Positions 1 to 5,914 of a stretch of 10,442 nt of DNA are shown here, piece after piece. Positions within the stretch are counted from its first letter, which is position 1. Each line of letters begins with the position of its first letter. Location of the stretch: the NCBI GenBank assembly GCA_015494385.1, contig WGBJ01000346.1, positions 1-10,442 of the forward strand. The letters are read 5' to 3'. The translations under genes were made by a program, and so were the position numbers. Origin of the DNA: Marinosulfonomonas sp. (lineage in GTDB: Bacteria; Pseudomonadota; Alphaproteobacteria; Rhodobacterales; Rhodobacteraceae). Below the pieces are notes generated by a model. The model made no database searches. It was given only the letters and a program-made list of their open reading frames with translations, and was not told the DNA's origin.

Positions 1-486
1 GAAAAATAATACGGTCAGCTTTCTCTCGGTTCAGCTAACCTCAACTCTATATTTAAAAATTAGCATATTCTTTTCGTTTTAGTATGTGACACAATGACAT
101 TCGGCCCGGGTCCGCGCCCCGAAGCGGGCAGGGGTGTATGCTAAAAAATATATAGGAAACAATGTGGTAATGGATATTACCCGATGTTGATGTTCATCTC
201 GAGAACAGATTGTTTCCCTGCGGTTGTCAATCTTGCCCAATCGGGTTTGAGCCTGCAGTTTGCCGGCATTTTTTTTGCCTGTCAGCATGCTCCTTTGCCC
301 GCATTTCCTGCGTGATCATTGGGAGGCGGGGCGAACGGCATAGGCGGCAGGTTTGGATGTTTTTGTTGGCTTTCCGAGCCAGCATCTAAAATGAACCCCA
401 ATACTGACAAAGGGCCGAAAGCCGCGTGATCTTACGCACCTTCGCGGACGCCTTTGTCAGATTGGGATAAGTAAGGTGCCAGATGC
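1..486. other. Intergenic region at the left edge, no convincing gene
   Basis: No gene can be supported here. Roughly the first 90 bases and 135-180 are clearly more AT-rich than the rest of the window. A minus-strand reading frame (79-288, 69 residues) has no recognisable domain, a Cys/Arg/His-rich composition and no well-spaced ribosome binding site: an AAGGAG-like string sits only 1 base before its ATG. I treat it as chance. The GC-rich palindrome TGCCGGCA next to an eight-T run near 262-277 is too weakly structured to call a terminator. The right end of the stretch carries the strong inverted repeat listed separately (397-466). Confidence 0.6.
397..466. repeat. 16-bp inverted repeat with one bulge, possible mobile-element end or 3' structure
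   Basis: The left arm (397-413, CCCAATACTGACAAAGG) is complementary to the right arm (451-466, CCTTTGTCAGATTGGG) over 16 base pairs, with a single bulged A at 403. The 37-base loop contains a smaller stem, CCGCG (422-426) with CGCGG (443-447). A competing pairing exists between GCACCTT (436-442) and AAGGTGC (473-479). The structure begins about 20 bases past the stop codon of the minus-strand metallophosphoesterase gene. It lacks a terminal T-run on either strand and the loop is long, so a classic intrinsic terminator is unlikely. A MITE-like palindrome, collapsed transposon ends or a 3'-UTR stability structure are possible. The pairing is visible directly; the role is unknown. Confidence 0.7.
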
Positions 487-1236
487 CTACGCTACAAACA
501 CCGTACGTGTCACCAGATCACCATGCTCGCCCATTTGGTGCAGATGATAGGCCGGGGCAGGGGCTTCACCTTCCTGCAGCCCCGAGGGTATCCCCATTGA
601 AGGGGCCGAGGTCACAATCGTGCCTTGCCAGGCTGTATGGGTGGCAAGGTTGATATGACCGCACAGGATGCGGTTGATGTTGGAATACTGAGCCACGACA
701 GCCCCCAGATTTTCGCCGTTGTCAAACCCGTCTGCATCCGCCACGGCCACACCGATTTTCATCGGAACATGGTGGGTGAAAATGATGGTTGGCACGCTGG
801 TATCGCTGGACAGATGGGTATTCAGCCAGTTCAGACGCTTGGGACAAACGCGCCCGCCAACACCGTGATGGCCCAAACTGTCAAGCCCGATCAGGCGCAT
901 GGGGAAACCCTCGACCAGATAGCTCAGGACACCGCCAACTTCGTTTGCGGTGGCTTTGTCGCCGAATGCACCAAACAGGGTTTGGCGTTCGTCATTGGGG
1001 CCGGGCACCAGCTTGTAGGGGCAGTTCAGGGCATCCAGCACCTCGCGCGCATGCATGCTGGCCTCGATTGTGCCGTTCGAGGTGATGTTGCCGTTGATCA
1101 CCACCAGATCGGGCTGCGGGTCCAGTTGGTTGATATGGGCTATGGTTTTGACCACATTGGCCAGCATTTTCACACCAACCGGGCTGTCGTCGCCCTTTTC
1201 GCCAATATGGAGGTCACTTATTTGTACGATACGCAT
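487..1236 (-). CDS. CpdA-like calcineurin-type metallophosphoesterase with degenerate metal-binding motifs
   Basis: The 249-residue product resembles class III cyclic-nucleotide phosphodiesterases of the CpdA type. The N-terminus MRIVQISDLHIG has the expected beta strand and the first ligand pair D8/H10, and a THH motif (H155/H156) is present. Three other canonical motifs are altered: GD is GN (N50), GNH(D/E) is GPND (P80, N81), and GHxH is GHIN (H194, N196). In the family these positions supply the bridging metal ligand, a second metal ligand, the catalytic His and another metal ligand, so activity is doubtful or the metal chemistry differs. I chose the ATG at 1236 because the family starts with this strand; a longer in-frame start at 1410 adds 58 low-complexity residues without homology to the fold. 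Upstream GGGA is only a weak Shine-Dalgarno. The gene points away from the glycan genes and may not belong to their pathway. Confidence 0.85.
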   Translation of the reverse strand: MRIVQISDLHIGEKGDDSPVGVKMLANVVKTIAHINQLDPQPDLVVINGNITSNGTIEASMHAREVLDALNCPYKLVPGPNDERQTLFGAFGDKATANEVGGVLSYLVEGFPMRLIGLDSLGHHGVGGRVCPKRLNWLNTHLSSDTSVPTIIFTHHVPMKIGVAVADADGFDNGENLGAVVAQYSNINRILCGHINLATHTAWQGTIVTSAPSMGIPSGLQEGEAPAPAYHLHQMGEHGDLVTRTVFVA

Positions 1237-1454
1237 CTGGATATTCCCGATTTTAGAAGTTTCATACGGGGCATATTGCGGGAGGGAAGGCCAAGCGCAA
1301 GTGGACGAAAGCGCCCATAGGGGTGATATTGCGCGCGGCTGTCTGTCCGCCATGGTTCTTATCACGCTTAAAGAGTTCCGACGCAGCAGGCCGCCTGACG
1401 GCTTGAGCAAGCCAGTGTGGGGGGATTGGCCGGTCCGGTAAGCGAATATGTCGC

Positions 1455-1470
1455 TATTTCCATAGAAATA
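1455..1470. repeat. Small perfect inverted repeat TATTTC-CATA-GAAATA
   Basis: Perfect 6-bp arms around a 4-base loop in the non-coding DNA upstream of the sulfotransferase gene. The size and AT-richness would fit an operator, but nothing identifies a regulator and a chance palindrome is possible. Confidence 0.35.
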
Positions 1471-1486
1471 ATTGTTTGCTGGTTGG

Positions 1487-1513
1487 GCCCCATGCTTTTA
1501 TGGATACTGGGGC
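1487..1513. repeat. Inverted repeat GCCCCA...TGGGGC
   Basis: 6-bp GC-rich arms (1487-1492 and 1508-1513) around a 15-base loop, the second of three consecutive dyads in the sulfotransferase leader region. No T-run follows. Role unknown. Confidence 0.35.
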
Positions 1514-1535
1514 ATCCGTAGGGTTGTTCAAATCG

Positions 1536-1555
1536 CAAACCCAAATGCGGGTTTG
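1536..1555. repeat. Perfect 7-bp inverted repeat CAAACCC-AAATGC-GGGTTTG
   Basis: Perfect 7-bp arms (1536-1542 and 1549-1555) with a 6-base loop, ending 75 bases before the sulfotransferase start. TTTGAA at 1552-1557 can pair instead with TTCAAA at 1528-1533, so two alternative stems share the same right arm. This could be a leader hairpin or an operator. The pairing is visible; the function is not known. Confidence 0.4.
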
Positions 1556-1630
1556 AATAGGGGAGCAAAACGAATGCCGGACCAAAGCGTTTGACTCGCA
1601 AAAAACAAGACAAGAATAAGAGGATATCAG

Positions 1631-2302
1631 GTGCTTATCTCGACCAGCTACAAGTTTATCTTTCTGCACATTCCCAAAACTGCGGGTTCATCAATCTCGA
1701 TTGCCCTGACGAAATACACGGACCCCGATCCGCATACCCTGCTAAGCCGGATCACACGCCACCTGCCGATCGTTGAACCCGTCGAGAAAGCGCATTTTCG
1801 TGTCCATGACACGGCGGCCAAAGTTATTCGCAAACTGGGCCGGCCCGCCTACGACCAATTCTTCAGCTTTACCGTTGTGCGTGATCCGTTTGATCACACG
1901 GTATCCCACTATGAATATATGAAACAGTTCCGCACCAAACGGGTCGCCGAAATGGTGCAAAAAATGACGTTCGAGGAATTTCTGGCATACCGGATGTCGC
2001 CGAAACGCTGGTATGATCCTATTTTTGCCAAATTCCCGGGGCAGGCGTATTTCGTTGCCGATCCCGACGGGAAAATCCTTGTTGATCGTGTTGTACATTT
2101 TGAAACGGTGAATCAGGAGCTTAACGGGATTGCCGAACAGTTAAAGCTGCCGTCGTTCGAATTGCAGCATCTGCACAAGACCAAAAGCAAATCGGCCAAA
2201 CGGCCATATCAGGATTACTACAATCCAACCACCGAGGATATGGTCAGAAATTTCTTTGCCAAGGATTTCAAGCTGTTTGGCTATTCCGACAAGCTGTCCT
2301 GA
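1631..2302 (+). CDS. PAPS-dependent sulfotransferase, family 2 type
   Basis: The 223-residue protein carries the two PAPS-binding signatures of carbohydrate sulfotransferases. The 5'-phosphosulfate loop is HIPKTAGSS (residues 13-21) after an N-terminal hydrophobic beta strand. The 3'-phosphate-binding segment is VVRDPFDHTVSHY (82-94), where R84 and S92 are the expected contacts. The family transfers sulfate from PAPS to sugar hydroxyls. There is no signal peptide or membrane segment, so it should act in the cytoplasm, on a glycan precursor or another small acceptor. The start is GTG at 1631, with AAGAGG 7 bases upstream; the P-loop then begins 12 residues in, which is normal. The gene stands alone, convergent with the next glycosyltransferase. 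Its acceptor cannot be read from sequence; a surface polysaccharide is inferred from the neighbours. Confidence 0.87.
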   Translation: MLISTSYKFIFLHIPKTAGSSISIALTKYTDPDPHTLLSRITRHLPIVEPVEKAHFRVHDTAAKVIRKLGRPAYDQFFSFTVVRDPFDHTVSHYEYMKQFRTKRVAEMVQKMTFEEFLAYRMSPKRWYDPIFAKFPGQAYFVADPDGKILVDRVVHFETVNQELNGIAEQLKLPSFELQHLHKTKSKSAKRPYQDYYNPTTEDMVRNFFAKDFKLFGYSDKLS

Positions 2303-2335
2303 GAAACCATGTTCCCGCAATCCAAATTGCATAAT

Positions 2336-2350
2336 CTGACCGTGGGTCAG
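2336..2350. terminator. Weak hairpin between convergent genes
   Basis: CTGACC-GTG-GGTCAG forms a perfect 6-bp stem with a 3-base loop in the 52-bp gap between the convergent sulfotransferase and glycosyltransferase genes. The position suits a bidirectional terminator. No T-run follows on either strand, so intrinsic termination is doubtful. Confidence 0.3.
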
Positions 2351-2354
2351 GCCA

Positions 2355-3287
2355 TCAGGCTTTGGAATGTTTGCCGGATAAACGGTATGCTGTGAAATTC
2401 ACCAAGGCATAGTAGCGTGCCGAAATCCGTTCGGACAGGTTCGGCAATGTCCCTGCGAATTCCCAGCACTCTCCCAGCATCCCGGATTTGGTTGCAAGTT
2501 TGATATAGCGCCGCGCGATATGCAGCCGCGCCTGTTTATCGGATTTCATAAGGCGCTGATAACGCTGGTAAATTGCCAGGAAGGATTGCGCGCGATCTGC
2601 GCTTTGAATGCGGTTGGTTACATGGCCCAATTCGGTGGCCGCGGTTTGGGCGCTGTGTTGGTGAACCCTTACGCCGGGCTTTGCCGAGAACCACGCGGCT
2701 TTTCCTGCATCAATCAACCGGCACAGGTATTCTGTATCCTCGTTGGTGGCCATCGCCTCGTCAATCGGGCCAAGTTCTTCAAACACATCGCGTTTGATCC
2801 AGAACCCCATACCAAAGCCACAAATCCGCCGCCGGAAGGGGGCAGCATCAGCAATAATGCCCTGATCCAGTTTGTTGTTTTCAATTGTATCTTCGGTTTT
2901 GCCATCCGATTTACTGGCGGAAACCAGATAGGCGGAAAAACCATAGGCAAGGCCGTGATGGTTTGGCACAACATTGTCCAGAATGTCGCGGCAGTAATCA
3001 GCCATAAATTCATCATCGTCATCCAGGAAAAAGACAATCTCGCCCTTTGCGGATTTCATCCCGAGATTGCGGGCCGCTGCTGCCCCCCCTTTGTCACCAT
3101 TCACCAGACAAACCAGCCTTGGGTCGTCAAACTCCTCCAGCACAATCTGCGCAGGTGGATTGCTTTTGTCATCTATGACAATGACTTCGGAATTGTCGGG
3201 GGCCGCATCCAATGCAGATTTCACCGCTCGCCTAAGTAGGTTGGGGCGGTCTTTGGTCGGGATAAGAATTGTGCATGGAAGTGTCAT
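2355..3287 (-). CDS. Family 2 glycosyltransferase (GT-A fold)
   Basis: The 310-residue protein starts directly with the GT2 nucleotide-binding strand, CTILIPTKDRPNLLRRAVKSAL (split here as residues 5-14 and 15-26), followed by EVIVIDDKS (34-42), GGAAAARN (67-74) and the metal-binding acidic run FFLDDDDEF (86-94), the DXD equivalent. These are typical of inverting glycosyltransferases that use UDP-, dTDP-, CDP- or GDP-sugars. The C-terminal third is helical and basic, without clear membrane segments. The ATG at 3287 fits the family start; no good Shine-Dalgarno precedes it. It lies on the strand opposite the sugar operon and shares a divergent intergenic region with it, so it is a separate transcription unit probably serving the same glycan. 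Donor and acceptor are not predictable. Confidence 0.9.
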   Translation of the reverse strand: MTLPCTILIPTKDRPNLLRRAVKSALDAAPDNSEVIVIDDKSNPPAQIVLEEFDDPRLVCLVNGDKGGAAAARNLGMKSAKGEIVFFLDDDDEFMADYCRDILDNVVPNHHGLAYGFSAYLVSASKSDGKTEDTIENNKLDQGIIADAAPFRRRICGFGMGFWIKRDVFEELGPIDEAMATNEDTEYLCRLIDAGKAAWFSAKPGVRVHQHSAQTAATELGHVTNRIQSADRAQSFLAIYQRYQRLMKSDKQARLHIARRYIKLATKSGMLGECWEFAGTLPNLSERISARYYALVNFTAYRLSGKHSKA

Positions 3288-3363
3288 ATTATGGTGCTAC
3301 CCAATTTGCTACAGTTCTGCACATCGCAGGTCCAAAAGGGCTCCTGCCGGGCGAATTACAACA

Positions 3364-3392
3364 CTAATAGGCAGCAAGTTGTGATTGAACAA
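3364..3392 (-). promoter_or_regulatory. Candidate promoter for the minus-strand glycosyltransferase
   Basis: Read on the minus strand, TTGTTC (3387-3392) and TATTAG (3364-3369) are separated by 17 bases, a sigma-70-like arrangement about 77 bases before the ATG. Each hexamer matches its consensus only partly (about 3/6 and 4/6), so this is a candidate only. Confidence 0.25.
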
Positions 3393-3412
3393 TAGACAAA
3401 CGAATATGCGGC

Positions 3413-3441
3413 TTGCGGTTTTCAGATTTTTCCAATGTAAA
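3413..3441 (+). promoter_or_regulatory. Candidate promoter for the CDP-sugar operon
   Basis: TTGCGG (3413-3418) and TGTAAA (3436-3441) have 17-base spacing, about 65 bases before the first gene of the operon. The match to sigma-70 consensus is modest. The 218-bp divergent region must nevertheless contain the operon promoter, because everything downstream is packed without room for another. Confidence 0.25.
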
Positions 3442-3462
3442 ACCCTTTAAACTCCCCGCGTT

Positions 3463-3477
3463 GTAATGTTACGGTAA
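3463..3477. promoter_or_regulatory. Overlapping GTAA/TTAC dyads, possible operator
   Basis: Three half-sites, GTAA (3463-3466), TTAC (3469-3472) and GTAA (3474-3477), form two overlapping palindromes about 30 bases upstream of the operon's first start codon. The position suits a repressor site or leader structure. The half-sites are only 4 bases long and may be chance. Confidence 0.2.
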
Positions 3478-3505
3478 TCATGACGTAGCAACAGAGATAA
3501 TCATC

Positions 3506-4273
3506 ATGAAAGCAGTCATTCTGGCAGGTGGTTTTGGCACCCGTATCAGCGAGGAATCCACCTTGCGGCCAAAGCCCTTGGTTGAAATCGGTGGCAAACC
3601 CATACTTTGGCACATCATGAAAACCTATGCGGCGCACGGGGTGAACGAGTTCATTATCTGCTGTGGCTACAAGGGCTATATGATCAAGGATTATTTCCTG
3701 AACTATTACCTGCACCAGTCTGACATCACCGTTGATCTAAAAACAAATGAAACCCATCTGCAACGGCTGGTGGCCGAACCGTGGAAGGTGACGCTGGCGG
3801 ATACGGGCGAAAGCACCATGACCGGCGGGCGGCTGAAACGGGTTTATGACTATGTGAAGGACGAGGATTTCTTTTTCTTCACCTATGGCGACGGTGTTGC
3901 CGATATTGATGTGGGCGCACAGATCGCCCATCACAAGGCACATGGCAAACTGGCGACAATCACCGCCGTGCAGCCACCGGGCCGTTACGGGGCGCTGGAT
4001 CTGGACGGCGATCAGGTGCGTGATTTCGTTGAAAAACCCCGCGGGGATGGCGGCTGGATCAATGGCGGGTATTTTGTGCTGTCGCCAAAGGTGATTGACT
4101 ATATCCAAGACGACGAAACATCATGGGAAGAGGATCCTCTGACCCGCATTGCCCATGAAAACCAATTAAACGCCTATTTCCACAAAGGGTTCTGGCAACC
4201 GATGGACACCCTGCGTGACAAGAACCATCTGGAAGAGCTGTGGAACAGCGGGGCGGCCCCGTGGAAGGTGTGA
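3506..4273 (+). CDS. rfbF: Glucose-1-phosphate cytidylyltransferase
   Basis: It makes CDP-glucose from CTP and alpha-D-glucose 1-phosphate, the committed step to CDP-linked deoxy sugars. The 255-residue length matches the family (about 257). Visible motifs are the nucleotidyltransferase signature LAGGFGTR (6-13), then EEST and RPKPLVEIGGKPILWHIMK (21-39), YGDGVAD (127-133) with D129 as expected metal ligand, FVEKP (174-178), WINGGYFV (184-191) and the C-terminal FWQPMDTLRD (229-238), which is characteristic of the cytidylyl branch rather than RmlA-type thymidylyltransferases. The start ATG has only a weak AGAGA (3493-3497). This is the first gene of the operon; its TGA overlaps the next ATG as TGATG. 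Also called ddhA in 3,6-dideoxyhexose loci. Confidence 0.95.
   Translation: MKAVILAGGFGTRISEESTLRPKPLVEIGGKPILWHIMKTYAAHGVNEFIICCGYKGYMIKDYFLNYYLHQSDITVDLKTNETHLQRLVAEPWKVTLADTGESTMTGGRLKRVYDYVKDEDFFFFTYGDGVADIDVGAQIAHHKAHGKLATITAVQPPGRYGALDLDGDQVRDFVEKPRGDGGWINGGYFVLSPKVIDYIQDDETSWEEDPLTRIAHENQLNAYFHKGFWQPMDTLRDKNHLEELWNSGAAPWKV
4263..4268 (+). promoter_or_regulatory. Shine-Dalgarno deciding the dehydratase start
   Basis: GGAAGG lies 4 bases before the ATG at 4273, inside the last codons of the cytidylyltransferase gene. It supports the 4273 start over the in-frame ATG at 4240, which would create a 34-nt overlap and add 11 non-homologous residues. Confidence 0.7.
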
Positions 4274-5343
4274 TGTTGACCCCGCAATTCTGGCGCGGGA
4301 AACGGGTTTTCCTGACTGGTCACACCGGATTCAAGGGCAGTTGGCTGGTCTGTATTCTGTCCCGTCTGGGGGCCGAAGTGCACGGCTTGGCGCTGGACCC
4401 GGATGATGGGCCGAACCTGTTTGATCTGGGCAATGTTGAGGGCTTGCTGGCCAGTGATATGCGCGGGGATATTCGTGATGCGGCAGTGCTGGAGCAGGCC
4501 TTGCAGGCGGTACGGCCGGATATTGTTTTCCATCTGGCGGCGCAATCTCTGGTGCATGCCTCTTATGAGGATCCGCTGGGCACGCTGGCCACCAACATCA
4601 TGGGCACCGCCCATCTGTTCGAGGCCCTGCGCAAGCTTGGCAATCCGGCGGTGGTGGTCAATGTCACCAGCGACAAATGCTATGAGAACCGCGAATGGGT
4701 CTGGCCCTACCGCGAGAACGAGCCGATGGGCGGCAAGGATATCTATTCGGCCTCCAAGGGCTGTGCCGAACTGCTGACAGCGGCTTACCGGCAGTCCTTT
4801 CTGGCCGATCTGGACATCGCCACAGCCACCGCGCGGGCGGGCAATGTGATCGGTGGCGGGGACTGGGCCGACAACCGTCTGATCCCCGATATGGTGCGGG
4901 CAATGGCGGATAACATAGCCCCCGTACTGCGCGCGCCCGATGCCCTGCGCCCGTGGCAGCATGTGCTGGAGCCTTTATCGGGGTACCTGCTGCTGGCCGA
5001 ACATCTGGCGCAAAAACCGGATGACTTTGCCGAGGGCTGGAATTTCGGCCCCGGACCCGCGGACACAAGGACCGTTGCCTATGTGGTCGAAACTTTCCTG
5101 AAGCTGAGCCAAAGCGATCTGCGCCCCGTCATTCAGCCCCATGCCTATAAAGAGGCACAAATCCTGAAACTGGACAGCGCCAAGGCCAATGCCCATCTGG
5201 GCTGGACCCCGCGCTGGTCGATTGATCAGGCGCTGGCGCGCACCGCCGACTGGTATCGTGCCCATGTCGAGGGGCAGGATATGGCGGCCTTTACCCTGCG
5301 CCAGATCGAGGAATATTTCGGGGACAGCCTTGGCACATCTTGA
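4273..5343 (+). CDS. rfbG: CDP-glucose 4,6-dehydratase
   Basis: An NAD-dependent extended short-chain dehydrogenase that converts CDP-glucose to CDP-4-keto-6-deoxyglucose. The 356-residue protein opens with FWRGKRVFLTGHTGFKGSWL (6-25), containing the NAD-binding TGHTGFKG typical of this enzyme. It continues with HLAAQSLV (87-94), the active-site stretch NVTSDKCYEN (130-139) with the Thr-Ser-Asp-Lys seen in 4,6-dehydratases, and the catalytic Y158xxxK162 (YSASK). RAGNVIGGGDWADNRLIPD follows at 188-206. The start at 4273 overlaps the stop of the preceding gene by one base (TGATG), implying translational coupling. Its stop overlaps the start of the next gene by 14 nt. Also known as ddhB. Confidence 0.95.
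   Translation: MLTPQFWRGKRVFLTGHTGFKGSWLVCILSRLGAEVHGLALDPDDGPNLFDLGNVEGLLASDMRGDIRDAAVLEQALQAVRPDIVFHLAAQSLVHASYEDPLGTLATNIMGTAHLFEALRKLGNPAVVVNVTSDKCYENREWVWPYRENEPMGGKDIYSASKGCAELLTAAYRQSFLADLDIATATARAGNVIGGGDWADNRLIPDMVRAMADNIAPVLRAPDALRPWQHVLEPLSGYLLLAEHLAQKPDDFAEGWNFGPGPADTRTVAYVVETFLKLSQSDLRPVIQPHAYKEAQILKLDSAKANAHLGWTPRWSIDQALARTADWYRAHVEGQDMAAFTLRQIEEYFGDSLGTS
5320..5324 (+). promoter_or_regulatory. Shine-Dalgarno supporting a TTG start for the epimerase
   Basis: GGGGA lies 5 bases before the TTG at 5330. The next in-frame ATG (5372) has no usable Shine-Dalgarno and would cut off the first beta strand of the cupin fold. Confidence 0.55.
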
Positions 5344-5914
5344 AATATCCAAAACCGGACTGGACGGGGTGATGCGCATCGACAAGCGCAAACTGGGCGA
5401 TGCACGCGGGCATTTTTCCCGCCTGTTCTGCAAACAGGAACTGACCGAGGCCGGTCTTGATATGGAAATTGTCCAGGTCAACCACAGCTACAGCGCCCGC
5501 AAGGGCACCCTGCGCGGGCTGCATTTCCAGTATCCACCGGCAGCCGAGGTGAAAATTGTCAGCTGTCTGCGTGGCCGCATTCTGGATGTGGCCGTTGATC
5601 TGCGCGAAGGCTCAGACAGTTTCGGGCGCTGGATCGCGGTCGAGCTTTCGACTGAGAACTGGAGCAGCCTTTATATCCCGCCGGGATTTGCCCATGGTTT
5701 CCAGACGCTGGAACCCGATGTCGAACTGCTGTATCTCCACTCTGCACCCTATACGCCCGACTGCGAGGGCGGGGTTAACCCGTTAGATGATGAAATAGGT
5801 ATTAAATGGCCCCTTCAAGTGACCGAAATATCCCCACGGGATCAGGCCCTGCCGACGCTGCGCAATCTGCCGCGCAAGATCAGCCCAAATGCCGGCACTG
5901 CGCCGCCCCGCTGA
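5330..5914 (+). CDS. RmlC-type nucleotide-sugar 3,5-epimerase (probably acting on a CDP-4-keto-6-deoxyhexose)
   Basis: A cupin-fold epimerase of the dTDP-4-dehydrorhamnose 3,5-epimerase family, 194 residues from the TTG at 5330 (family about 185). Seen in order: KTGLDGVMRI (8-17), GDARGHFSRLF (23-33), the catalytic-His segment RGLHFQ (62-67, H65), IPPGFAHGF (116-124), Y135, YTPDCEGGVNPLDDEIGIKWP (Y141 to P161) and SPRD (168-171), whose Asp corresponds to the dyad partner of H65. The neighbours supply a CDP-linked, not dTDP-linked, 4-keto sugar, so I infer epimerisation at C3 and/or C5 of CDP-4-keto-6-deoxyglucose, as NovW and EvaD do for dTDP sugars. About the last 12 residues lie beyond the usual family end, and the 3' end overlaps the next gene by 109 nt. 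A start at 5372 (180 residues) is the alternative. Confidence 0.88.
   Translation: MAHLEISKTGLDGVMRIDKRKLGDARGHFSRLFCKQELTEAGLDMEIVQVNHSYSARKGTLRGLHFQYPPAAEVKIVSCLRGRILDVAVDLREGSDSFGRWIAVELSTENWSSLYIPPGFAHGFQTLEPDVELLYLHSAPYTPDCEGGVNPLDDEIGIKWPLQVTEISPRDQALPTLRNLPRKISPNAGTAPPR

Larger units (their letters stand above)
1237..1630. other. Divergent intergenic region (394 bp) between phosphoesterase and sulfotransferase
   Basis: No gene is supported on either strand; the short frames here show no domain. It must hold promoters for the divergently transcribed neighbours, but I cannot pick a convincing -35/-10 pair. Three small inverted repeats lie between 1455 and 1555 and are listed separately. 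The sulfotransferase Shine-Dalgarno, AAGAGG at 1618-1623, lies 7 bases before its GTG start. Confidence 0.6.

Noticed and set aside
79..288. 69-residue minus-strand reading frame
   Set aside because: No domain, odd composition, Shine-Dalgarno spacing of only one base, and located in AT-variable non-coding DNA.
625..1320. 231-residue plus-strand frame opposite the metallophosphoesterase
   Set aside because: It is the antisense shadow of a gene with clear phosphoesterase motifs; the antisense protein has no recognisable fold.
1237..1410. 58-residue N-terminal extension of the metallophosphoesterase
   Set aside because: The family begins with the strand MRIVQISDLH; the extension is low-complexity and shows no signal peptide.
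2520..3239. 239-residue plus-strand frame opposite the minus-strand glycosyltransferase
   Set aside because: The minus strand carries intact GT2 motifs; the plus-strand product is a shadow.
4174..4962. 262-residue minus-strand frame across the rfbF/rfbG junction
   Set aside because: It spans two well-supported plus-strand genes and has no domain of its own.
5330..5914. dTDP-rhamnose pathway gene rfbC/rmlC
   Set aside because: No rmlA, rmlB or rmlD partner is present; the neighbours make a CDP sugar, so the dTDP-rhamnose symbol would mislead.
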